A stretch of DNA of 64,000 nucleotides from Xylanimonas oleitrophica (lineage in GTDB: Bacteria; Actinomycetota; Actinomycetes; Actinomycetales; Cellulomonadaceae): the NCBI RefSeq assembly GCF_003244315.1, contig NZ_QKWH01000001.1, positions 558,001 to 622,000 of the forward strand. The letters run 5' to 3'. This document shows, one piece after another, positions 41,872 through 52,575 of the stretch (the first letter of the stretch is position 1; each line of letters begins with the position of its first letter). The notes beneath the pieces were generated by a model. The model saw only the letters and a list, made by a program, of their open reading frames with translations, searched no databases and had not been told where the DNA came from. The position numbers and the translations under genes were made by a program.

Positions 41872-43563
41872 ATGCGAGTTGCAGGAAGAGCCGCGCGCGC
41901 GGCTGTCGGCAGGTCGTCCTGGTCACGATGGCGCCCGAGGGCCGGAGCCGGGGCGGCGCTGACCGCCTCCGTGGCGCTCGTCGCCGGCCTCGTGGCCGTC
42001 GCCCCCACCGCCGCGGCCCAGGGCACCCTGGGCGCGACGTTCACGCCGTCGGGCGACTGGGGCACCGGGCACCAGATGTCCGTCACCGTCACCAACGGCA
42101 CCACCACGACGGCCCCGGGCTGGCGGCTCGAGTTCGAGCTGCCGCAGGGCACCGCCATCACCAGCGCGTGGGACGCCGACGTCTCGCGCGACGGCAACCG
42201 GTACACGATCACCTCCAAGGTGTGGGCCGGCCCGTTCGCGGCCGGCGCGTCGCAGACCTGGGGCTGGGTCGGGACGGGCCCCTCCGCCCAGCCGATCGGC
42301 TGCACCATCAACGGCGTCCCCTGCGGCGGCGGGACGGCACCGCAGCCGCCCACCCCGGAGCCCACGACGCCCGCCCCGACCACGCCGGCACCGCAGCCGA
42401 CGACCCCGCAGCCCACCCCGGAGCCCACGGCCCCGGTCCCGGCGCCCGGGGACCGCAAGCTCGTCGGCTACTTCGCCGAGTGGGGCGTCTACGACCGCAA
42501 CTACCACGTCAACAACATCAAGACCTCAGGCTCCGCCTCGCAGCTGACCCACGTGCTGTACTCCTTCGGCAACACGACCGGCGGGCGCTGCACCATCGGC
42601 GACGCCTACGCGGCGTACGAGAAGGCCTACACGGCCGACCAGAGCGTCGACGGCGTCGCCGACTCCTGGGACCAGCCGCTGCGCGGCAACTTCAACCAGC
42701 TGCGCAAGCTCAAGGCCGCCAACCCCGACCTCAAGGTGCTGTGGTCGTTCGGCGGCTGGAGCTGGTCGGGCGGCTTCACGCAGGCGGCGGCGAACCCGCA
42801 GGCCTTCGCGGACTCCTGCTACCAGCTGATCAACGACCCGCGCTGGGCCGGGGTGTTCGACGGCATCGACGTCGACTGGGAGTACCCCAACGCGTGCGGC
42901 CTCACCTGCGACTCGTCGGGTCCGCAGGCCTTCGACCGCGTCGTCAGCGCCCTGCGCGACCGGTTCGGCAGCGACTTCCTGATCACCGCGGCCATCACGG
43001 CCGACGGCAGCGACGGCGGCAAGATCGACGCCACCGACTACGCGACGGCGACGCGCAAGCTCGACTTCCTCATGCCGATGACGTACGACTACTTCGGCGC
43101 GTTCAACCCGCAGGGCCCGACGGCCCCGCACTCGCCGCTCACCGCCTACCCGGGCATCCCGCAGGACGGGTTCAACTCGGAGGCAGCCGTGAACAAGCTG
43201 CTCGCCTCGGGCATCCCGGCCGACAAGATCCTGCTGGGCGTCGGGTTCTACGGCCGTGGCTGGACCGGCGTCTCCCAGGGGGCACCCGGCGGCTCTGCCA
43301 CGGGCGCCGCCCCGGGCACCTACGAGCCGGGCATCGAGGACTACAAGATCCTCAAGACGCGCTGCCCGGCCACCGGCACCGTCGGCGGCACGGCCTACGC
43401 CCACTGCGGCGACCAGTGGTGGAGCTACGACACCCCCCAGACCATCGAGGGGAAGATGGCGTGGGCCAAGGACAAGGGCCTCGGTGGCGCGTTCTTCTGG
43501 GAGCTGTCCGGTGACACCGCCGACGGCGAGCTGATCGGCGCGCTCTCCCGCGGGCTGCGGTAG
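41872..43563 (+). CDS. Secreted GH18 chitinase with CBM2
   Basis: 563-residue exported chitinase. The signal peptide covers about residues 1-49 (AALTASVALVAGLVAVAPTAAA). A CBM2 domain (about 50-150) has GWRLEFELPQG and surface Trp residues for chitin/cellulose binding. A Pro/Thr-rich linker follows (about 155-195). The GH18 catalytic barrel starts at KLVGYFAEWGVY and has the SFGGWSWSGGF strand, the DGIDVDWEYP catalytic motif (D-x-x-D-x-D-x-E with the acid Glu) and MPMTYDYFG. It hydrolyses chitin with retention. Monocistronic, with a strong ribosome site and a terminator hairpin downstream. Confidence 0.95.
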   Translation: MRVAGRAARAAVGRSSWSRWRPRAGAGAALTASVALVAGLVAVAPTAAAQGTLGATFTPSGDWGTGHQMSVTVTNGTTTTAPGWRLEFELPQGTAITSAWDADVSRDGNRYTITSKVWAGPFAAGASQTWGWVGTGPSAQPIGCTINGVPCGGGTAPQPPTPEPTTPAPTTPAPQPTTPQPTPEPTAPVPAPGDRKLVGYFAEWGVYDRNYHVNNIKTSGSASQLTHVLYSFGNTTGGRCTIGDAYAAYEKAYTADQSVDGVADSWDQPLRGNFNQLRKLKAANPDLKVLWSFGGWSWSGGFTQAAANPQAFADSCYQLINDPRWAGVFDGIDVDWEYPNACGLTCDSSGPQAFDRVVSALRDRFGSDFLITAAITADGSDGGKIDATDYATATRKLDFLMPMTYDYFGAFNPQGPTAPHSPLTAYPGIPQDGFNSEAAVNKLLASGIPADKILLGVGFYGRGWTGVSQGAPGGSATGAAPGTYEPGIEDYKILKTRCPATGTVGGTAYAHCGDQWWSYDTPQTIEGKMAWAKDKGLGGAFFWELSGDTADGELIGALSRGLR

Positions 43564-43584
43564 CCCCGGTCCCGGCGCGCACCG

Positions 43585-43626
43585 AGCGTGCCGCGCGAGA
43601 TGGTCCACCACCTCGCGCGGCACGCT
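43585..43626 (+). terminator. Terminator hairpin after chitinase
   Basis: Perfect 15-bp arms 43585-43599 and 43612-43626 (AGCGTGCCGCGCGAG and complement) with a 12-nt loop, starting 21 nt after the stop. Confidence 0.8.
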
Positions 43627-43650
43627 TGCGCGCGGCGATAGACTGCACCG

Positions 43651-43862
43651 CACAGGCGTCGACCCGGCCATCACCGGCGAGCCTCCGGAAGAAAGGGACG
43701 TGCGAGCGTCCTGACTAGACCCGGACGGGTAGGCCCGTCACAGCCGTGAACGAGCGGTCTGCCCGGGCCCGCCGCACTAGCGGCGAGAGCGGGCGGGCAA
43801 GCGGGGTGGTACCGCGGCACCCTGCCGGAGACGGCAGGTGGTCGTCCCCGCAGGAGTCCTGC
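43651..43862 (+). promoter_or_regulatory. ileS T-box leader (tRNA-Ile-sensing)
   Basis: The 326-bp gap before ileS holds a T-box riboswitch. The T-box core GGGGTGGTACCGCG is at 43803-43816; its TGGT (43807-43810) can pair with the uncharged tRNA acceptor end. A likely specifier ATC (isoleucine) is at 43670-43672 within Stem I, followed by GGAAGAAAGGGACG (AG-bulge-like). After the T-box come a CCTGCCG/CGGCAGG hairpin (43821-43838) and a CCTGCCGGCC stretch close to the start, with no U-tract terminator. This fits the actinobacterial translational type, in which tRNA binding frees the ribosome site. A TAGACT at about 43640 may be the -10 box. Confidence 0.85.
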
Positions 43863-43889
43863 CGGCCACCGCTCGAGGAGCCTCGTCCC

Positions 43890-46800
43890 ATGGTCTACCC
43901 GCTGCACCGCTCTGCCGACGCCCCGTCGTCGACCCCCGACCACCCCGGCGCCGCGTTCGGCATCCCGGCCTCCCCGGACCTGCCCGCGATCGAGCGCGAG
44001 ATCCTCGGCTTCTGGGAGCAGGACGACACGTTCCGCGCCTCGGTCGAGAAGAACCCGGCGGGACCGGACGGCAGCAACGAGTTCGTCTTCTACGACGGCC
44101 CCCCGTTCGCCAACGGCCTGCCGCACTACGGCCACCTGCTCACCGGGTACGCCAAGGACGTCGTCCCGCGCTACCAGACCATGCGCGGCAAGCGGGTCGA
44201 GCGCCGCTTCGGGTGGGACACCCACGGCCTGCCGGCCGAGCTCGAGGCGATGAGCCAGCTCGGGATCAAGACCAAGGACGAGATCCTCGAGCTCGGCATC
44301 GAGAAGTTCAACGAGGCGTGCCGCGCCTCGGTGCTGCGGTACACCGACGAGTGGCGCGACTACGTCACCCGGCAGGCCCGCTGGGTGGACTTCGACCACG
44401 ACTACAAGACCCTCAACCTCTCCTACATGGAGTCGGTCATGTGGGGCTTCAAGCAGCTGTACGACAAGGGCCTGGTCTACGAGGGCTTCCGTGTGCTGCC
44501 CTACTGCTGGAACGACCAGACGCCGCTGTCCAACCACGAGCTGCGCATGGACGACGACGTCTACCAGCAGCGCCAGGACCCGGCCGTGACCGTGGGCTTC
44601 CGCCTCACCTCGGGCACGGCGGACGGCGCCGTCCAGGCAGGCGACCTGGTGCTGATCTGGACCACCACGCCGTGGACCCTGCCCTCCAACCTGCTGGTCA
44701 CGGTGGGCGCGGACATCGAGTACGTCGTCGTGCGCTCCTCCTTCACGGGCCGGCCCGAGCGCTACCTGCTCGCCACCGACCGTCTCGCCGCCTACGAGCG
44801 CGAGCTGAAGGACGAGGGCGTCGAGAGCATCGAGGAGCAGGTGGTGGCACGCCTGCGCGGCAGCGACCTGGTCGGGCTGGGCTACCAGCCGCCCTTCGGG
44901 TACTACGCGGGCCACGACCGCGCGCACCGCGTCGTCGAGGCGGACTACGTCACCACCACCGACGGCACCGGCGTCGTGCACAACGCGGCCGCCTTCGGCG
45001 AGGAGGACAAGGTCGTCACCGACCGCGAGGGCGTGGCCCCCGTGCTCCCGGTGGGCCCCGACGGGAAGTTCACGTTCCCGGTCGTGGACTACGAGGGCAT
45101 GCAGGTCTTCGACGCCAACGCCGTCATCATCGACCACCTCAAGGCGCGCACCCGGGTGGGCGGCGGAGCCGACCCGGCCGAGACCGGCGCCCTGGGTGCC
45201 ACCACCGAGGGCACGGTGCTGCTGCGCCGCGAGTCCTACGCGCACTCCTACCCGCACTGCTGGCGCTGCCGGCAGCCGTTGATCTACATGGGCGTCAGCT
45301 CCTGGTTCGTCGAGGTCACCAAGATCAAGGAGCGCATGCTCGAGCTCAACGAGCAGATCTCGTGGACGCCCGAGCACATCCAGCACGGCCAGTTCGGCAA
45401 GTGGCTGGAGAACGCCCGCGACTGGTCCATCACCCGCAACCGGTTCTGGGGCTCGCCCGTGCCGGTGTGGAAGTCGGACGACCCCCAGTACCCCCGCGTC
45501 GACGTGTACGGCTCCCTGGAGGAGCTGCAGCGCGACTTCGGCGTGGAGGTGACGGACCTGCACCGCCCGTACATCGACCGCCTCACCCGCCCGAACCCGG
45601 ACGACCCGACCGGTAAGTCCACCATGCGCCGCGTCGAGGACGTCATGGACGTGTGGGTCGACTCCGGCTCCATGCCGTACGCCCAGGTGCACTACCCCTT
45701 CGAGAACGCGGAGTGGTTCGAGAACCACTACCCGGGTGACTTCATCGTCGAGTACATCGGCCAGACCCGCGGCTGGTTCTACACGCTGCACGTGCTGGCC
45801 ACCGCGCTGTTCGACCGCCCCGCGTTCCGCACGGCGGTGTCCCACGGCATCGTGCTCGGCTCCGACGGGCGCAAGATGTCCAAGTCGCTGCGCAACTACC
45901 CGGACGTCAACGAGGTGTTCGACCGCGACGGCTCGGACGCCATGCGCTGGTTCCTCATGTCCTCGCCCATCCTGCGCGGCGGGAACCTCGTGGTCACCGA
46001 GGAGGGCATCCGCGACAGCGTGCGCCAGGTGCTCCTGCCGCTGTGGAGCACGTACTACTTCTTCACCCTGTACGCGAACTCGGCGAAGGGCGGTGCCGGC
46101 TACCAGGCGCAGACGGTCACGGCCGAGCGCGTGCCCGGCCTGGCCGCGCTGGACCGCTACCTGCTGGCCCGCACCCACGACCTCGTCGCCCAGGTCACCG
46201 GGCAGCTCGACGCCTACGACATCGCGGGCGCCTGCGAGTCGGTGCGCGAGCACCTGGACGTGCTGACCAACTGGTACGTGCGGACCCAGCGCGACCGGTT
46301 CTGGCAGGAGGACGTCGACGCGTTCGACACCCTGTACACCGCCCTCGAGGTGCTGTGCCGCGTCATGGCGCCGCTCGCCCCGCTGCTCACCGAGGAGGTG
46401 TGGCGCGGTCTGACCGGCGGCCGCTCGGTGCACCTGGAGGACTTCCCCTCCCCGACGGCCGACGCGGCCCTGGTGCCCGACGACGACCTCGTCGCCGCGA
46501 TGGACGAGGTCCGCGCCGTCGTCTCCACCGCGCTGGGCCTGCGCAAGGCCAACAAGCTGCGCGTGCGCCAGCCGCTGGCTCGCCTCACCGTGGCCGTCGA
46601 AGACCCGGCGGCGCTCGCGGACTACGTGCCGCTCCTGGCGAGCGAGCTCAACGTCAAGGAGGTCGACCTGCTGCAGCTCGACGCCGGCACGGCCGAGCGG
46701 TTCGGCATCACCGAGCGCCTGGCGGTCAACGCCCGCGCGGCGGGCCCGCGCCTGGGTCGCGGCGTGCAGGCGGTCATCAAGGCCGCCAAGGCCGGCGCCT

Positions 46801-47237
46801 GGGGTCGCGACACCGACGGCGTCGTCGTCGTCACCACCGACGACGGCCCGGTGCCGCTCCTGGAGAGCGAGTACGAGCTCACGACGGTCGTCGGGGAGGG
46901 GGTCGCCGACGGCGAGGCCCGGCTCGCGGCCAGCGTGCTGCCCGGCGGCGGGTTCGCCGTCCTCGACCTCGCCCTGACGCCCGAGCTCGAGGCCGAGGGC
47001 TACGCCCGCGACGTCATCCGTGACGTGCAGGACGCCCGCAAGGCCGCCGGCCTGGAGGTGAGCGACCGGATCGACCTGGCGCTCGACGTGCCCACCGAGC
47101 GCATCGCCGACGTCGAGGCGCACCGCGAGCTGGTCATGCGCGAGACGCTCGCGCAGACCCTGTCGGTGACGCACGCGGACGTCCGCGCGGTGCGCGTCAC
47201 CAGGGCAACGACGATCGACACGGGGGCCGAGGCGTGA
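43890..47237 (+). CDS. ileS: Isoleucyl-tRNA synthetase
   Basis: Class I aminoacyl-tRNA synthetase charging tRNA-Ile, 1115 residues, the long eukaryotic-like bacterial type. The HIGH-like motif [11 protein letters not shown] (about residues 70-80), the CP1 editing domain ([10 protein letters not shown]), and KMSKS in [14 protein letters not shown] are all visible, followed by the anticodon-binding domain. ATG 43890 follows GAGGAG. The same frame is open upstream through the T-box, but that part is not protein. Its stop overlaps folC by 4 nt. Confidence 0.97.
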   Translation: MVYPLHRSADAPSSTPDHPGAAFGIPASPDLPAIEREILGFWEQDDTFRASVEKNPAGPDGSNEFVFYDGPPFANGLPHYGHLLTGYAKDVVPRYQTMRGKRVERRFGWDTHGLPAELEAMSQLGIKTKDEILELGIEKFNEACRASVLRYTDEWRDYVTRQARWVDFDHDYKTLNLSYMESVMWGFKQLYDKGLVYEGFRVLPYCWNDQTPLSNHELRMDDDVYQQRQDPAVTVGFRLTSGTADGAVQAGDLVLIWTTTPWTLPSNLLVTVGADIEYVVVRSSFTGRPERYLLATDRLAAYERELKDEGVESIEEQVVARLRGSDLVGLGYQPPFGYYAGHDRAHRVVEADYVTTTDGTGVVHNAAAFGEEDKVVTDREGVAPVLPVGPDGKFTFPVVDYEGMQVFDANAVIIDHLKARTRVGGGADPAETGALGATTEGTVLLRRESYAHSYPHCWRCRQPLIYMGVSSWFVEVTKIKERMLELNEQISWTPEHIQHGQFGKWLENARDWSITRNRFWGSPVPVWKSDDPQYPRVDVYGSLEELQRDFGVEVTDLHRPYIDRLTRPNPDDPTGKSTMRRVEDVMDVWVDSGSMPYAQVHYPFENAEWFENHYPGDFIVEYIGQTRGWFYTLHVLATALFDRPAFRTAVSHGIVLGSDGRKMSKSLRNYPDVNEVFDRDGSDAMRWFLMSSPILRGGNLVVTEEGIRDSVRQVLLPLWSTYYFFTLYANSAKGGAGYQAQTVTAERVPGLAALDRYLLARTHDLVAQVTGQLDAYDIAGACESVREHLDVLTNWYVRTQRDRFWQEDVDAFDTLYTALEVLCRVMAPLAPLLTEEVWRGLTGGRSVHLEDFPSPTADAALVPDDDLVAAMDEVRAVVSTALGLRKANKLRVRQPLARLTVAVEDPAALADYVPLLASELNVKEVDLLQLDAGTAERFGITERLAVNARAAGPRLGRGVQAVIKAAKAGAWGRDTDGVVVVTTDDGPVPLLESEYELTTVVGEGVADGEARLAASVLPGGGFAVLDLALTPELEAEGYARDVIRDVQDARKAAGLEVSDRIDLALDVPTERIADVEAHRELVMRETLAQTLSVTHADVRAVRVTRATTIDTGAEA

Positions 47238-48637
47238 GCGCGAAGAAGGGTGCCGACCGCAAGGCGGCGCAGCAGGCGGCCGAGGAGGCTGCCGCCCAGG
47301 AGTCCCTGCGAGAGGTGTACCGCGAGATCATGTCGCGGGCGCCGGAGCACGACATCGACCCGACGCTCGCCCGGGTCGCCCGGGTGCTCGAGCTGCTGGG
47401 CGACCCCCAGAAGGCCTACCGGGTGGTCCACCTGACCGGGACCAACGGCAAGACGTCCACGGCCCGCATGGTCGAGTCGCTCGTGCGCGAGCACGGGCTG
47501 CGCACCGGCCTGTTCACCTCCCCGCACCTGACCAGCGTGACCGAGCGCATCCAGGTCGACGGCGAGCCGCTCAGCGCGGCCCGTTTCGTCGAGGTGTGGG
47601 AGGACGTCGCCCCGTACGTGGGCGTCGCCGACCGCGAGTCCCAGGAGGCCGGCGGTCCTCGCCTGAGCTTCTTCGAGGTGCTCACGGTCATGGCGCTGGC
47701 GGCGTTCGCCGACGCCCCGGTCGACGTCGCGGTCGTCGAGGTCGGCCTCGGGGGGACCTGGGACTCCACCAACGTGGTCGACGGCGAGGTGGCCGTGGTG
47801 ACGCCCGTCGCGATGGACCACCAGCGGTGGCTCGGCTCCACCCTGGAAGAGATCGCCGGCAACAAGTCGGGCATCGTCAAGGAGGGCGCGACGGCGGTCG
47901 TCGCCGCGCAGGAGGACGTCGTCGCGGACGTGCTGCGGGCACGCGCCGCCCGGGTCGGTGCCCGGCTGGTGCGCGAGGGCTACGAGCTCGAGGTGGCAGG
48001 GAGGCAGGTCGCCGTCGGCGGGCAGGTCCTGGACCTGCAGACCCCGGCGGGCCTGTACTCGGGCATCTTCCTGCCGCTGCACGGGGAGCACCAGGCGCAC
48101 AACGCGCTGCTCGCGCTCGCGGCGGTCGAGGCGCTGATGAGCGGCGGCGGGGCGCTCGACGCCGGAGTGGTCGAGGCCGGGTTCGGCAGCGTCACCTCAC
48201 CGGGCCGCCTCGAGACGGTGCGCTCCTCGCCGACCGTGCTGGTGGACTCCGCGCACAACCCCCACGGCGCGGAGGCGCTGGTGGCCACCCTCGACGAGGC
48301 GTTCGACTTCACGCGCCTGGTGGGCGTGGTGGGGATCATGGCGGACAAGGACGCCGAGGCGCTGCTCGCCACCCTCGAGCCCGTGCTGGCCGAGGTGGTG
48401 CTCACGCGCAACAGCTCGGACCGCTCGGCCGACCCCCTGGACCTGGCCCGCATCGCCCAGGAGATCTACGGCGAGGACCGGGTGCACGTGGCGGAGCGCC
48501 TGGACGAGGCGATCCAGCTCGCCGCCGACCTCGCCGAGCGCGACGACCCGGTCGGCGTGGGCGTGGGCACCGGCGTGCTGGTGACCGGCTCGGTCGTCAC
48601 CGTGGCCGACGCGCGGGTGCTGCTCGGCCGCCGCTGA
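47234..48637 (+). CDS. folC: Folylpolyglutamate synthase / dihydrofolate synthase
   Basis: 467-residue Mur-ligase-superfamily enzyme that adds glutamate to dihydropteroate and folates. The P-loop [11 protein letters not shown] is at about residue 69, the folate region is [19 protein letters not shown], the Mg/ATP strand is [13 protein letters not shown], and the C-terminal motif is DSAHNPHG. A charged Ala/Lys N-terminal extension of about 25 residues precedes the domain. GTG 47234 overlaps ileS (GTGA). Confidence 0.95.
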   Translation: MSAKKGADRKAAQQAAEEAAAQESLREVYREIMSRAPEHDIDPTLARVARVLELLGDPQKAYRVVHLTGTNGKTSTARMVESLVREHGLRTGLFTSPHLTSVTERIQVDGEPLSAARFVEVWEDVAPYVGVADRESQEAGGPRLSFFEVLTVMALAAFADAPVDVAVVEVGLGGTWDSTNVVDGEVAVVTPVAMDHQRWLGSTLEEIAGNKSGIVKEGATAVVAAQEDVVADVLRARAARVGARLVREGYELEVAGRQVAVGGQVLDLQTPAGLYSGIFLPLHGEHQAHNALLALAAVEALMSGGGALDAGVVEAGFGSVTSPGRLETVRSSPTVLVDSAHNPHGAEALVATLDEAFDFTRLVGVVGIMADKDAEALLATLEPVLAEVVLTRNSSDRSADPLDLARIAQEIYGEDRVHVAERLDEAIQLAADLAERDDPVGVGVGTGVLVTGSVVTVADARVLLGRR

Positions 48638-48666
48638 GCAGCCTGGCCCGCGCGGCGGGGCGGGGC

Positions 48667-48705
48667 CAGGGCGGGCGCGGCCGATCACCGGCCGCGCCCG
48701 CCCTG
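48667..48705. terminator. Bidirectional terminator hairpin
   Basis: Perfect 16-bp arms 48667-48682 and 48690-48705 (CAGGGCGGGCGCGGCC and complement), loop GATCACC, between convergent folC and the siderophore ATPase gene. Confidence 0.85.
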
Positions 48706-48745
48706 CTCGTCCCTGCCGTGCTCATGGCCGGACCGGCCGGGCGGG

Positions 48746-49510
48746 TCAGGAGGCGCGGTAGTAGACGGCCACCGGGTGGTCGGGGTGGTCGATGACCTCG
48801 ACCGGGGTGTCGAAGACGTCGGTGAGCACCTCCGGCGTCATGATCTCGGCCGGCGTGCCCACGTACCGGATCCGCCCCTCGGTCATGGCGACGATCCGGT
48901 CGGCGTACGCGGCGGCGAAGTTGACGTCGTGCACCACGACCACCACCGTCTTGCCCAGCTCGTCGGCCGCGCGTCGCAGCTGGGTCATCATGGCCACGGC
49001 GTGCCGCATGTCGAGGTTGTTGAGCGGTTCGTCCAGCAGCACGTACTCGGTGTCCTGGGCCAGCACCATGGCGACGTAGGCGCGCTGGCGCTGCCCGCCG
49101 GAGAGCTCGTCGAGGTAGCGGTCCTGCAGGGCCGTCAGGTCGAGGAACTCCAGGGCTCGGTCCACGGCCTCGACGCACTGCGGGGTCAGGCGCCCCTGCG
49201 AGTGCGGGAACCGGCCGAGGGAGACGAGCTGGCGCACGGTGAGGCGGGCGACGAAGTGGTTCTCCTGCCGCAGGATCGCCAGCGAGCGGGCGAGGTCGCG
49301 GGGCTTGGCCCGGGTGACGTCCATGCCGCCCACGTGGACGGTGCCGGCGTCGGCGCCGAGCAGCCGCCCGACGATCGTGAGCATGGTCGACTTCCCGGCG
49401 CCGTTGGGGCCCACGAGAGCGGTGACGCCCCCGCGGGGCAGCTCCAGGTCGACGGGTCCGAGGGCGTGGACGTCGCCGTAGGTCTTGACGACGTCGGCGA
49501 GCGAGATCAC
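48746..49510 (-). CDS. Siderophore ABC transporter ATP-binding protein
   Basis: 254-residue FecE/FepC-type ATPase. Walker A is GPNGAGKST, Q-loop is LRQENHF, signature LSGGQRQR, Walker B VLLLDEP with LNNLDMRH, and His-switch VVHDVN. It powers import of a ferric siderophore. GTG 49510 overlaps the permease stop (GTGA). Last gene of a four-gene operon under an IdeR-type box. Confidence 0.9.
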   Translation of the reverse strand: MISLADVVKTYGDVHALGPVDLELPRGGVTALVGPNGAGKSTMLTIVGRLLGADAGTVHVGGMDVTRAKPRDLARSLAILRQENHFVARLTVRQLVSLGRFPHSQGRLTPQCVEAVDRALEFLDLTALQDRYLDELSGGQRQRAYVAMVLAQDTEYVLLDEPLNNLDMRHAVAMMTQLRRAADELGKTVVVVVHDVNFAAAYADRIVAMTEGRIRYVGTPAEIMTPEVLTDVFDTPVEVIDHPDHPVAVYYRAS

Positions 49511-50565
49511 CGCAGTCCCTTCCGCAGCAGGTAGACGAGGAACACGAGGCCGCCACCGAGCTCGATGATCACGGTGACGAGCCCCGAGGCGTAGAAGACG
49601 TGCCGCAGCACGAAGTAGGCGCCCAGCAGCGTGGCCGTGCCGACGGCGCAGACCATGGGCAGCGTCAGCGAGTGCCGGCTGGAGCCCACGATCTGATAGG
49701 TGAGCATGGCCACCAGGAACCCGAAGAACGTCATCGGGCCGATGAGCGAGGTCGAGACCGAGACGAGCACGGACACCACGGTCAGGGTCACCAGCACCTC
49801 GCGGCGATAGGGGACACCCAGGCTGGTGGCGGTCTCCCGGCCGAGGGAGACGACGTCGAGCACGTGCCGGCGCCGCCACAGCACCGTGCCGGCCACGAGG
49901 CACACCCCGGCGCCCAGGGGCAGGTAGGAGGCGCTGGCGGAGGAGATCGTGCCGAACAGGCGGGCGGTGAGGACGTCGAACTCGCTGGGGGTGAGCATGC
50001 GCTGCATGAAGGTGGCCATCGAGCCGAACGCCATGCCGAGCACCACGCCCACGAGCAGCAGCACGTGGAGGCTGGCGCGCGTGCCGGTGAACAGCCACCC
50101 GTAGAGCAGGGTGGCGAACGCGACCATCACCAGGCTCTGGAGGATCATCTTGCCGACGCCGTCGGTGGCCGTGGCGGCACCCGCCCCGAGGAAGAAGACG
50201 AGGCCGGTCTGCACGACGCGGTACAGGGCGTCGTAGCCGAGGATCGACGGCGTGAGGATCCGGTTGTTGGTCACGGTGTGGAACACGACGGTGGCCAGGC
50301 CCTGGCAGACGGCGACCACGACGATCGTGCCCACCGAGACGAGGCGGGACTCGACGATGATCCAGTACCCCCGGCTGCCGGGGGTGGCGGGGTTGCCGTA
50401 GGTGAGGATGCCGACGGCGGCGGCGAGGGCGACGAGCAGCACGGCGGCCAGGCGCACGCCGTAGCGCTCGCGCAGCGGCACGACGGCGGGCTCCTGGCCC
50501 GCGCCGGCGGGAGGCGCGACGGCGGTGCGGGGCGCCGAGGGGGCGGTGCGCAGGGCCTCAGCCAT
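49507..50565 (-). CDS. Siderophore ABC transporter permease (second subunit)
   Basis: 352-residue FecCD permease of the catecholate/petrobactin-type (FatC/YclO-like) group. Helices include LVSVGTIVVVAVCQGLATVVFHTVTNNRILTPSILGYDALY, typical of this subgroup, and GPMTFFGFLVAMLTYQIVG. Its ATG overlaps the first permease's stop by 8 nt. It forms a heterodimeric channel with that protein. Confidence 0.88.
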   Translation of the reverse strand: MAEALRTAPSAPRTAVAPPAGAGQEPAVVPLRERYGVRLAAVLLVALAAAVGILTYGNPATPGSRGYWIIVESRLVSVGTIVVVAVCQGLATVVFHTVTNNRILTPSILGYDALYRVVQTGLVFFLGAGAATATDGVGKMILQSLVMVAFATLLYGWLFTGTRASLHVLLLVGVVLGMAFGSMATFMQRMLTPSEFDVLTARLFGTISSASASYLPLGAGVCLVAGTVLWRRRHVLDVVSLGRETATSLGVPYRREVLVTLTVVSVLVSVSTSLIGPMTFFGFLVAMLTYQIVGSSRHSLTLPMVCAVGTATLLGAYFVLRHVFYASGLVTVIIELGGGLVFLVYLLRKGLR

Positions 50566-51550
50566 GACGCCGCAGCCGCAGGACGAGGGCGATGAAGGCC
50601 ACGGCGCCGACGACGCCGAGGATCATGGAGACGGGGATCTCGAAGGGCATGCGGATGATCCGTCCGACGATGTCGCACGCGGTGACCAGGGCGATGCCGC
50701 CCAGGCACACCCACGGCAGGTTGGAGCGCAGGTCGTCGCCTCGCAGCAGGGAGACCACGTTGGGCACGACGAGCCCCAGGAACGGCAGGAAGCCGACCAC
50801 CACCGTGGTCACGCCGGTGGCCACGGCGACCATCGCGGTGCCGAGCAGCATGACGTGCTCGTAGCGCACGCCGACGCTGGTGGCGACGTCCTTGCCGAGG
50901 CCGGCGACCGTCAGGCGGTCGGCGAGCACGAAGACGGCCAGGCACACCAGGGCCACGACCCACAGCACCTCGTACCGGCCGCGGACCACGGGCGTGAAGG
51001 ACCCCATGAACCAGGTGCCGAGGAGCTGGAGCCGGTCGGTCGAGATCGCGATGACGGTGGTCAGGGCGGAGACGACGGCGCCGAGCATGATGCCGACGAC
51101 GGGCACGATCAGGGTGGTGCGCAGGCGAACCCGCTGGAGGATGGCCATGAAGACCATCGTCCCGACGAACGAGGACACCGACGCGAGCACCATGCGTGTG
51201 GTCAGCCCGGCCGTGGGCAGCAGCAGCACGGAGGCGAGCAGCCCGAGGGCGGCCCACTCGCTGGTGCCGCTGGTGGTGGGGGAGACGAACCGGTTCTGCG
51301 TGAGCTGCTGGAGCACGACGCCGCTGACGGCCATGGCGCTGCCGGCCAGGACCAGGGCGAGGGTCCGTGGCAGCCGCGTGATCTGGAACATCTCGGCGCC
51401 CCGCTCGGCGCGCAGGTCGTAGACGCCCACGAGCAGGGAGGTCACCACGAGGCCGGCGGTGACGAGCGAGAAGACGGCGAGGGCGGCCGGTCGCTGCCAC
51501 CACCCCTGGCGGGGCGGGGCAGCGACCGGTGCCGTGGTGGAGGACGTCAC
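50558..51550 (-). CDS. Siderophore ABC transporter permease (first subunit)
   Basis: 330-residue FecCD permease (FatD/YclN-like). Family signature segments are LPRTLALVLAGSAMAVSGVVLQQLTQNRFVSPTTSGT and FLPFLGLVVPNVVSLLRGDDLR. GTG 51550 overlaps the binding-protein stop (GTGA). The open frame extends upstream inside the binding-protein gene, but only as arginine-rich shadow sequence. Confidence 0.88.
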   Translation of the reverse strand: MTSSTTAPVAAPPRQGWWQRPAALAVFSLVTAGLVVTSLLVGVYDLRAERGAEMFQITRLPRTLALVLAGSAMAVSGVVLQQLTQNRFVSPTTSGTSEWAALGLLASVLLLPTAGLTTRMVLASVSSFVGTMVFMAILQRVRLRTTLIVPVVGIMLGAVVSALTTVIAISTDRLQLLGTWFMGSFTPVVRGRYEVLWVVALVCLAVFVLADRLTVAGLGKDVATSVGVRYEHVMLLGTAMVAVATGVTTVVVGFLPFLGLVVPNVVSLLRGDDLRSNLPWVCLGGIALVTACDIVGRIIRMPFEIPVSMILGVVGAVAFIALVLRLRRHG

Positions 51551-52566
51551 GCGGCGGCGGAGAAGGCGGCGGCGACCTGCCGGTACAGGTTGGTGTAGGC
51601 CTGGATGTCCTCGGTCAGGTAGAAGGTCGGGTCCAGGTAGACGACCTGGTCCTCGGTGACGGCGGTCACCTGGGCGAGGGCCTCGGAGCCCGAGACGAGC
51701 TCGGCGGCGGGCGTGTACCCGTCGGTGCCGGCCGAGGTGGCGCCGTCGCGGTCGAGCACGACGATCCAGTCCGGGTCGGCGGCGGCGATGGCCTCGACGG
51801 AGATCTCGTCGCCGTGCGAGGTGTCCTCGGCCTGCTGGGCGATCGCGGGCTGGAGGCCGAGCGTGGGGTAGAGCATGCCGATGCTGCGGCCCGTGACGGG
51901 GGCCGAGTACTGGATGGAGCCGCCGGAGGTGATCAGGCCGGCCACGGTGGAGGTGCCGTCGTAGGCCGCGGCGGCCTCGGCCACGGCCGCGTCGTGGGCC
52001 TCGACGAGGGCGGCGGCCTCCTCCTCGCGGTCGAAGATCTGGCCGAGGATCTCGATCTGGCGCTTGATCTCGTCCGCCAGGTCCTCGCCGTCGCGCGGCG
52101 AGGTCTCGATGACGACGGCGCCGGGGTTCTGCGCCACGATGTCGTCGTAGAAGCTGCCGAACCGCATGCCGCCGATGATGAGGTCGGGCTCGGCGGCCAC
52201 GATGGCCTCGAGGTTGGGCTCGCGGTGGTTGCCCACGTTCGCGACGTCGTCGTTCTCGGTGTACTCGGGCCACAGGCCGTCACCCATGACGTCCTTGGGG
52301 GCGGCGACGAGGTCGACGTCCCAGGCCGCGAGCGTGGAGAAGACGCGGTTGTCGAGCGCCACGACGCGCTCCGGGTCGACGGGCACCTCGACGGTGCCGT
52401 GGTTGTCCTCGACGGTGACGGTGCGTGACTCCTGCCCGCCGGTCCCGGGTTCGGTGACCTCTGCGGCCTCGCCGGTGCTGCTGCAGCCGGCGAGGGCCAG
52501 GGCCAGGGCGAGGCCGGTCGCTGCGGCGCGGCCGGTCCGGGTTCGTGCGGGGTGCGTCGTCTGCAC
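51547..52566 (-). CDS. Siderophore-binding lipoprotein
   Basis: 339-residue class III binding protein (FatB/YclQ-like). The signal GLALALALAGC gives a lipobox with Cys about residue 28. The mature protein has VEVPVDPERVVALDN, EPDLIIGG and the C-terminal lobe with YLDPTFYLTEDIQAYTNLYRQV. It captures a ferric siderophore outside the cell and passes it to the two-permease channel. GTG 52566 follows AAGGAGAG, which overlaps the iron-regulator box. Confidence 0.9.
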   Translation of the reverse strand: MQTTHPARTRTGRAAATGLALALALAGCSSTGEAAEVTEPGTGGQESRTVTVEDNHGTVEVPVDPERVVALDNRVFSTLAAWDVDLVAAPKDVMGDGLWPEYTENDDVANVGNHREPNLEAIVAAEPDLIIGGMRFGSFYDDIVAQNPGAVVIETSPRDGEDLADEIKRQIEILGQIFDREEEAAALVEAHDAAVAEAAAAYDGTSTVAGLITSGGSIQYSAPVTGRSIGMLYPTLGLQPAIAQQAEDTSHGDEISVEAIAAADPDWIVVLDRDGATSAGTDGYTPAAELVSGSEALAQVTAVTEDQVVYLDPTFYLTEDIQAYTNLYRQVAAAFSAAA

Positions 52567-52575
52567 GCTCTCTCC

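Noticed and set aside
43671-47174. Long minus-strand open frame opposite ileS
   Set aside because: It is a low-complexity shadow of a clear isoleucyl-tRNA synthetase; no start context or homology.
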